DNA of 64,000 nt, taken from Mobiluncus porci. GTDB lineage: Bacteria > Actinomycetota > Actinomycetes > Actinomycetales > Actinomycetaceae. Below, piece by piece: positions 62,026 through 64,000 of the stretch; position 1 is the stretch's first letter, and the number at the start of each line of letters is the position of its first letter. A program made the translations under genes and the position numbers. The DNA lies in NCBI RefSeq assembly GCF_009695935.1, contig NZ_VUMY01000014.1, positions 18,465-82,464 of the forward strand, given 5' to 3'. The notes under the pieces are model-generated. The model worked only from the letters and a program-made list of their open reading frames with translations, searched no databases and was not told the origin of the DNA.

Positions 62026-63297
62026 GTGAATGAGAAAACCCAAGTAAAACCCGAGGTCTTAGCGCCGGCCGGAAATCTCGAGGTGCTGCGGGCCGCCGTG
62101 GATTTCGGCGCCGATGCCGTCTATGCGGGCGGGAAAGACTTCGGGATGCGTTCGCGGGCCAAGAATTTCTCCCTTGATGACTTCCAAGCGGGGCTGTCCT
62201 ATGCCCACGCCCGCGGAGCGCGCGTTTATGCCACCGTGAATATCGTCCCGGACAATGACGAGATTGCGCCGATGAATGACTACATGGCGGCGCTCGCGGA
62301 CCTCGGAATTGATGCGCTTATAGTCTCCGACATCGGGGTGTTGATGTCTGCCCGCCAAGTCGCTCCCGAAGTCGAGATCCATATTTCCACCCAAACTGGG
62401 GTGATGAACTTTCAGGCCGCGAGGGCGCTCTCTGAGCTCGGTGCCACACGGGTCGTGCTCGCCCGCGAGATGAGCTTGTCGGCGATTCGGGAGCTGCGCG
62501 CGCAGACCCCGGAAGACCTTGAGATTGAGGCCTTCGTCCACGGGTCAATGTGTATGGCCTTCTCCGGACGCTGTATGCTCTCGAAATACCTCATCAACCG
62601 CGACGCAAACCACGGGGATTGCGCGCAAAGCTGCCGCTGGAAATATCACGTGGTGGAGGAAAAACGCCCTGGACAGTTGTTTGGAATCGAAGAGGACTCG
62701 CGTGGGACGTATCTGTTTAACTCCCAGGATATGAACATGATCGAGCACGTCGATGACCTTCTTGATGCCGGAGTGTCGAGTCTCAAAATCGAGGGTCGCG
62801 CCAAGGGGGCGTACTATTCTGCAGCAATGAGCAATGCCTATAAGTTCGCGGCCGAGGCGTGGTGGGAGCAGCGCGCCGCCGAGGTCGCGCACGGTCTCGC
62901 ACCCGCACCGGTGGAACTCCCGCAATGGGTGAAGGATGAGCCTTTCAAAGTCACCCACCGGGAATATTCCACGGGTTTCTATTATCCGGAGGCCCCCGCG
63001 AGGGAGTCGCTCACGCGCGGAAGTTACATCAGCGATTGGCTCTGGCTCGCCACTGTGACCGCGTATGATGCGGTTTCCGGTCGAGTGACGGTGATGGCGC
63101 GCAACAAGATAGTGCCGGGAACCGAGACCGAGATTTTGGCTCCCGAGCGTCCTCCGATTCGGTTTACAGTCCCGAGCGAAGGAATTCGGGATGCGGCGGG
63201 GCGAGACATACTGGAAATCAACAATCCGGCTAACGAGTTTTCTTTGCCTTGTCCGGAGCCAATCCCTGTCGGTGCCATGCTCCGCGCCCGCGCGTGA
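62026..63297 (+). CDS. U32 peptidase-family protein (TrhP/YegQ-like tRNA hydroxylase)
   Basis: A 423-residue member of family U32: VLAPAGNLEVLRAAVDFGAD at the N-terminus and the four-cysteine metal cluster in HGSMCMAFSGRCMLSKYL and NHGDCAQSCRW (about residues 175-205). YegQ/TrhP proteins of this size make 5-hydroxyuridine at tRNA position 34. No peptidase activity is expected. The GTG at 62026 is 6 nt after a TATGCT box and has no ribosome site, so it is probably leaderless. Followed by two tRNA genes, one on each strand. Confidence 0.9.
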   Translation: MNEKTQVKPEVLAPAGNLEVLRAAVDFGADAVYAGGKDFGMRSRAKNFSLDDFQAGLSYAHARGARVYATVNIVPDNDEIAPMNDYMAALADLGIDALIVSDIGVLMSARQVAPEVEIHISTQTGVMNFQAARALSELGATRVVLAREMSLSAIRELRAQTPEDLEIEAFVHGSMCMAFSGRCMLSKYLINRDANHGDCAQSCRWKYHVVEEKRPGQLFGIEEDSRGTYLFNSQDMNMIEHVDDLLDAGVSSLKIEGRAKGAYYSAAMSNAYKFAAEAWWEQRAAEVAHGLAPAPVELPQWVKDEPFKVTHREYSTGFYYPEAPARESLTRGSYISDWLWLATVTAYDAVSGRVTVMARNKIVPGTETEILAPERPPIRFTVPSEGIRDAAGRDILEINNPANEFSLPCPEPIPVGAMLRARA

Positions 63298-63322
63298 GAA
63301 GATGCTCGGTTCTTAGAAATGG

Positions 63323-63393
63323 AGCGAACGACGGGAATCGAACCCGCGTAATCTGCTTGGAAGGCAGAGGCTCTACCATTGAGCTACGTTCGC
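63323..63393 (-). tRNA. tRNA-Gly (anticodon TCC)
   Basis: A 71-nt cloverleaf on the minus strand. Acceptor arms GCGAACG and CGTTCGC pair fully, D arm GCTC-GAGC, anticodon loop CTTCCAA giving TCC, T arm with TTCGATT. No CCA is encoded. Its synthetase glyS is in the same window. Confidence 0.97.
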
Positions 63394-63468
63394 GTGCCCA
63401 ACAAGTTTACCTGTTTTGTTCGGTTTCGTTCAAGTCGAAGTTTCGGTTAAGATGGAATGTACCTTTTA

Positions 63469-63542
63469 CGGGGTGTAGCGCAGCTTGGTAGCGCGCCTGC
63501 TTTGGGAGCAGGATGTCGCAGGTTCAAATCCTGTCACCCCGA
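63469..63542 (+). tRNA. tRNA-Pro (anticodon TGG)
   Basis: A 74-nt cloverleaf on the plus strand. Acceptor arms CGGGGTG and CACCCCG pair fully, the D arm begins GCGC, the anticodon loop TTTGGGA gives TGG, the T loop is TTCAAAT and the discriminator is A. Confidence 0.97.
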
Positions 63543-63590
63543 CGAGTGAGCACCCGCGAAAGTTTACTTTCGTGAGGTGCGAGCGAGGAT

Positions 63591-63633
63591 GGGGTGCGCA
63601 ATCACAAAGAGGTTGCTAGCACCCCGACTTTTT
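63591..63633 (+). terminator. Terminator after tRNA-Pro
   Basis: GGGGTGC (63591-63597) pairs with GCACCCC (63619-63625), followed by GACTTTTT. It lies 49 nt after the tRNA. Confidence 0.6.
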
Positions 63634-63642
63634 GGGGTTAAA

Positions 63643-63881
63643 GGACAAATTGTGTGTTTTTTATCCGGGATTTTTGTTGTTGTAGAGCCTTAAAGTCGGG
63701 TTGAAAGTTGGTTTGGCTGAACTTTGGGGTCGGTCAAATTGTGTGTCTGTTTTCCCGGGTTTTGCTTGTGTTGGCGGGGGAAAGTCGGGTTGAAAGTTGG
63801 CTGGTTCATGCTGAGGGCATGAACATGATGAAATGCCCGGAGTGTGGCACTCCTTTGAAACGTAATGGAAAGACTGAAGCG
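63643..63881 (+). mobile_element. Left end remnant of an older IS (IS256/IS1249-like)
   Basis: Two related tandem units start CAAATTGTGTGT (about 63645 and 63736) and both contain AAGTCGGGTTGAAAGTTGG (about 63692 and 63782). They are followed by a short reading frame (63819-63881), MNMMKCPECGTPLKRNGKTE, the zinc-finger start of an IS1249-type transposase. The frame is cut at about 63882 where a second IS begins. Family assignment is by motif recall. Confidence 0.5.
63819..63881 (+). pseudogene. Truncated IS transposase N-terminus
   Basis: Only about 21 codons of the transposase are left: CPECGTPLKRNGKTE, a Cys-x2-Cys zinc-finger start. The sequence then changes to the left end of an IS3-type element. 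Confidence 0.5.
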
Positions 63882-64000
63882 TCCTGGGTTTTGTTCCTAC
63901 CTGTTTTTGAGAGGATAGGAACATGCCTAGAAGGTATTCACAAGAGTTTAAGGATCGCGCGGTGCGGATGGTCGTGGATCGTTTGGCTGATGATCCCTCC
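63882..64000 (+). mobile_element. IS3-family element, left end (runs off window)
   Basis: The element seems to start about TCCTGGGTTTTGTTCCTACC (63882 onward), 41 bp before the transposase ATG, and continues off the window, so its right end and target duplication cannot be seen. It interrupts an older transposase gene. Confidence 0.55.
63923..64000 (+). CDS. IS3-family transposase OrfA, N-terminal part (runs off window)
   Basis: Twenty-six codons are visible, MPRRYSQEFKDRAVRMVVD and on, the helix-turn-helix start typical of OrfA in IS3-family elements, which binds the terminal repeats. GAGGATAGG precedes the ATG. The remaining OrfA and OrfB lie beyond the window. Confidence 0.85.
   Translation, partial: MPRRYSQEFKDRAVRMVVDRLADDPS

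Noticed and set aside
63533..63628. Phage attachment site from the repeated CACCCCGAC at the tRNA-Pro 3' end
   Set aside because: The repeat is only 9 bp, the second copy is part of a terminator stem, and there is no integrase gene in the window.

Overview
The window reads as chromosomal DNA of a moderately GC-rich actinobacterium. The best inference is a motile, anaerobic member of the Actinomycetaceae close to Mobiluncus. The reasons are an ilvBNC operon and glyS–dus–dgt–dnaG and recO–uppS blocks of actinobacterial type, many leaderless promoters, an oxygen-labile class I fumarase, a lactate permease, and four chemotaxis receptors, which are rare in this family outside Mobiluncus. The species is inferred, not shown.

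Layout. 1–7.8 kb: an ABC-2 exporter pair (permease cut by the window edge), a chemoreceptor followed 19 bp later by an amino-acid-type binding lipoprotein, an AspT/YidE-type antiporter and a ThrE-type exporter. 7.9–18.3 kb: a branched-chain amino-acid block (ilvB, ilvN, ilvC, an EamA exporter, leuB, ilvE, a NhaD-like antiporter, citramalate synthase cimA). 18.5–24.8 kb: three more chemoreceptors around a gene with LRV-like repeats and a degenerate TNT-like domain. 25–27 kb: leuA on the minus strand, preceded by an unmistakable leucine leader peptide. 27–33 kb: an accessory stretch with a lactate permease, an HTH-Fic protein, a BrnT/BrnA remnant, an ABC-F ATPase with an apparent translation attenuator, and a RelB/YafQ remnant. 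Both toxins are broken and both antitoxins are intact.

33–39 kb: a six-gene minus-strand operon without an obvious known counterpart: SCP2-like protein, class III aminotransferase, split transketolase (two subunits), a second SCP2-like protein and a metal-binding VOC protein. 39–46.6 kb: housekeeping genes glyS, dus, dgt, dnaG, aroD. 46.6–48.1 kb: an AT-richer pair, a DUF1643 gene and a frameshifted unknown. 48.4–53.6 kb: fumarase and the three-gene proton-translocating transhydrogenase, whose beta subunit carries a long acidic Ala/Pro linker. 53.7–63.3 kb: recO, uppS, an aldehyde dehydrogenase, cysE, cysK, yigZ, rpmF, a HAD phosphatase, an orphan DNA methyltransferase and a U32 peptidase-family tRNA hydroxylase. 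The right end has tRNA-Gly, tRNA-Pro and an IS3-type element inserted into an older IS remnant.

Two themes run through the intergenic DNA. First, at least ten start codons lie exactly 6 nt after a TAnnnT -10 box, which indicates leaderless mRNAs; two of these starts belong to regulatory leader peptides. Second, several families of dispersed palindromes sit at gene ends. One of them keeps its loop sequence while its stems vary with compensating changes.
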